From: Prevotellaceae bacterium UBA1075
GTDB taxonomy: Bacteria; Bacteroidota; Bacteroidia; Bacteroidales; Bacteroidaceae
Direction: 5' to 3'
DNA: 15,635 nt
NCBI GenBank assembly: GCA_002316015.1
Contig: DCCS01000002.1
Location: 6,955-22,589, forward strand
Made by a program: the position numbers and the translations under genes. A model generated the notes under the pieces. The model was not told where the DNA came from. It saw only the letters and a list, made by a program, of their open reading frames with translations, and searched no databases. Numbering within the stretch: position 1 is the first letter of the stretch; each line of letters begins with the position of its first letter. Positions 15,484 through 15,635 of the stretch are shown in pieces.

Positions 15484-15635
15484 ATGAGAGCCACACTCAT
15501 AGCCACACTCACAATCCTCGCAGCCATCCACCCGATGGCAAAGGACAGGACTGGACACCCACCTGCCGTCACGCACCCGATGGCGAAGGACAGGGCTGGA
15601 CACCCACCTGCCGTCACCCACCCGACGGCAAGGGA
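15484..15635 (+). CDS. Possible secreted protein of 15-residue repeats, cut by the window end
   Basis: An ATG opens a frame of 50 codons that runs off the window. It begins with a signal-peptide-like stretch (MRATLIATLTILAAIHPMA), followed by 15-residue repeats HPMAKDRTGHPPAVT and HPMAKDRAGHPPAVT and the start of a third. The repeats are rich in His, Pro, Ala and Lys. Support is modest: a promoter-like TACCTTTG lies upstream, a weak purine-rich GAGGGGAG is about 20 bases before the ATG, and the DNA change between the two units gives a conservative Thr/Ala change. Because the repeat is 45 bp, any frame without a stop in one unit stays open through all, and the opposite strand is also open. No family is recognised. 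Confidence 0.4.
   Translation, partial: MRATLIATLTILAAIHPMAKDRTGHPPAVTHPMAKDRAGHPPAVTHPTAR
15529..15635. repeat. 45-bp tandem repeat at the right edge
   Basis: Units 15529-15573 and 15574-15618 differ at three positions, and a third begins at 15619 and is cut by the window end. The period is exactly 15 codons. The number of copies in the genome cannot be known from this window. Confidence 0.85.

Noticed and set aside
14955..15617. Long minus-strand open frame across the efflux terminator and repeat region
   Set aside because: It overlaps the end of the outer-membrane factor gene and its terminator, and stays open because the DNA is GC-rich and the repeat is a multiple of three. No family features are seen.

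Overview
The window looks like chromosomal DNA from a member of the Bacteroidota, most likely order Bacteroidales (Prevotella/Bacteroides-like; genus not certain). Four things point there: a single-chain SecDF of 982 residues, a PCMD-type lipoprotein next to a small outer-membrane barrel protein, an HU-like protein paired with a small amidase, and promoter-like TAnnTTTG boxes with no clear Shine-Dalgarno sequences. I saw no tRNA, rRNA, CRISPR array, integrase or transposase gene.

Layout, left to right. Positions 1-200 hold a 30-bp tandem repeat and three small hairpins. From 219 to about 10,006 every gene is on the minus strand: an outer-membrane barrel protein and a PCMD lipoprotein in one operon; a RelB/YafQ-like toxin-antitoxin pair whose toxin has lost its frame after codon 5; secDF; an HU-like/amidase pair; and an rbfA/LolC-E-type permease pair whose genes overlap by 4 bp. 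From 10,293 the plus strand carries an RND (AcrB/HAE1) efflux pump followed by its outer-membrane factor, then a strong terminator. At the right edge is the start of a possible secreted protein made of 15-residue repeats, cut by the window end.

Four intergenic gaps (about 3,026-3,443, 6,689-6,967, 8,053-8,284 and 10,072-10,284) hold related non-coding elements. They combine GC-rich palindromes (nine copies of GACGCGTC) with AT-rich ends built from repeats of AAGTATT. They look like REP/MITE-type mobile palindromic elements and explain most of the non-coding space.

How the genes work together: most of the window serves the cell envelope. SecDF drives export, the LolC/E-type permease releases lipoproteins toward the outer membrane, the barrel and PCMD proteins are probable surface proteins, and the RND/outer-membrane-factor pair is an efflux system. 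No gene for the periplasmic adaptor that such a pump needs is present here.

Two points stand out. Third-position GC jumps inside the RND gene, from about 54% in the first 110 codons to about 86% in the next 70, which suggests recombination or a joined assembly. The YafQ-like toxin keeps its catalytic residues but is one base out of frame near its start. I found no clearly new multi-gene system; the intergenic element family is the best candidate for something undescribed.
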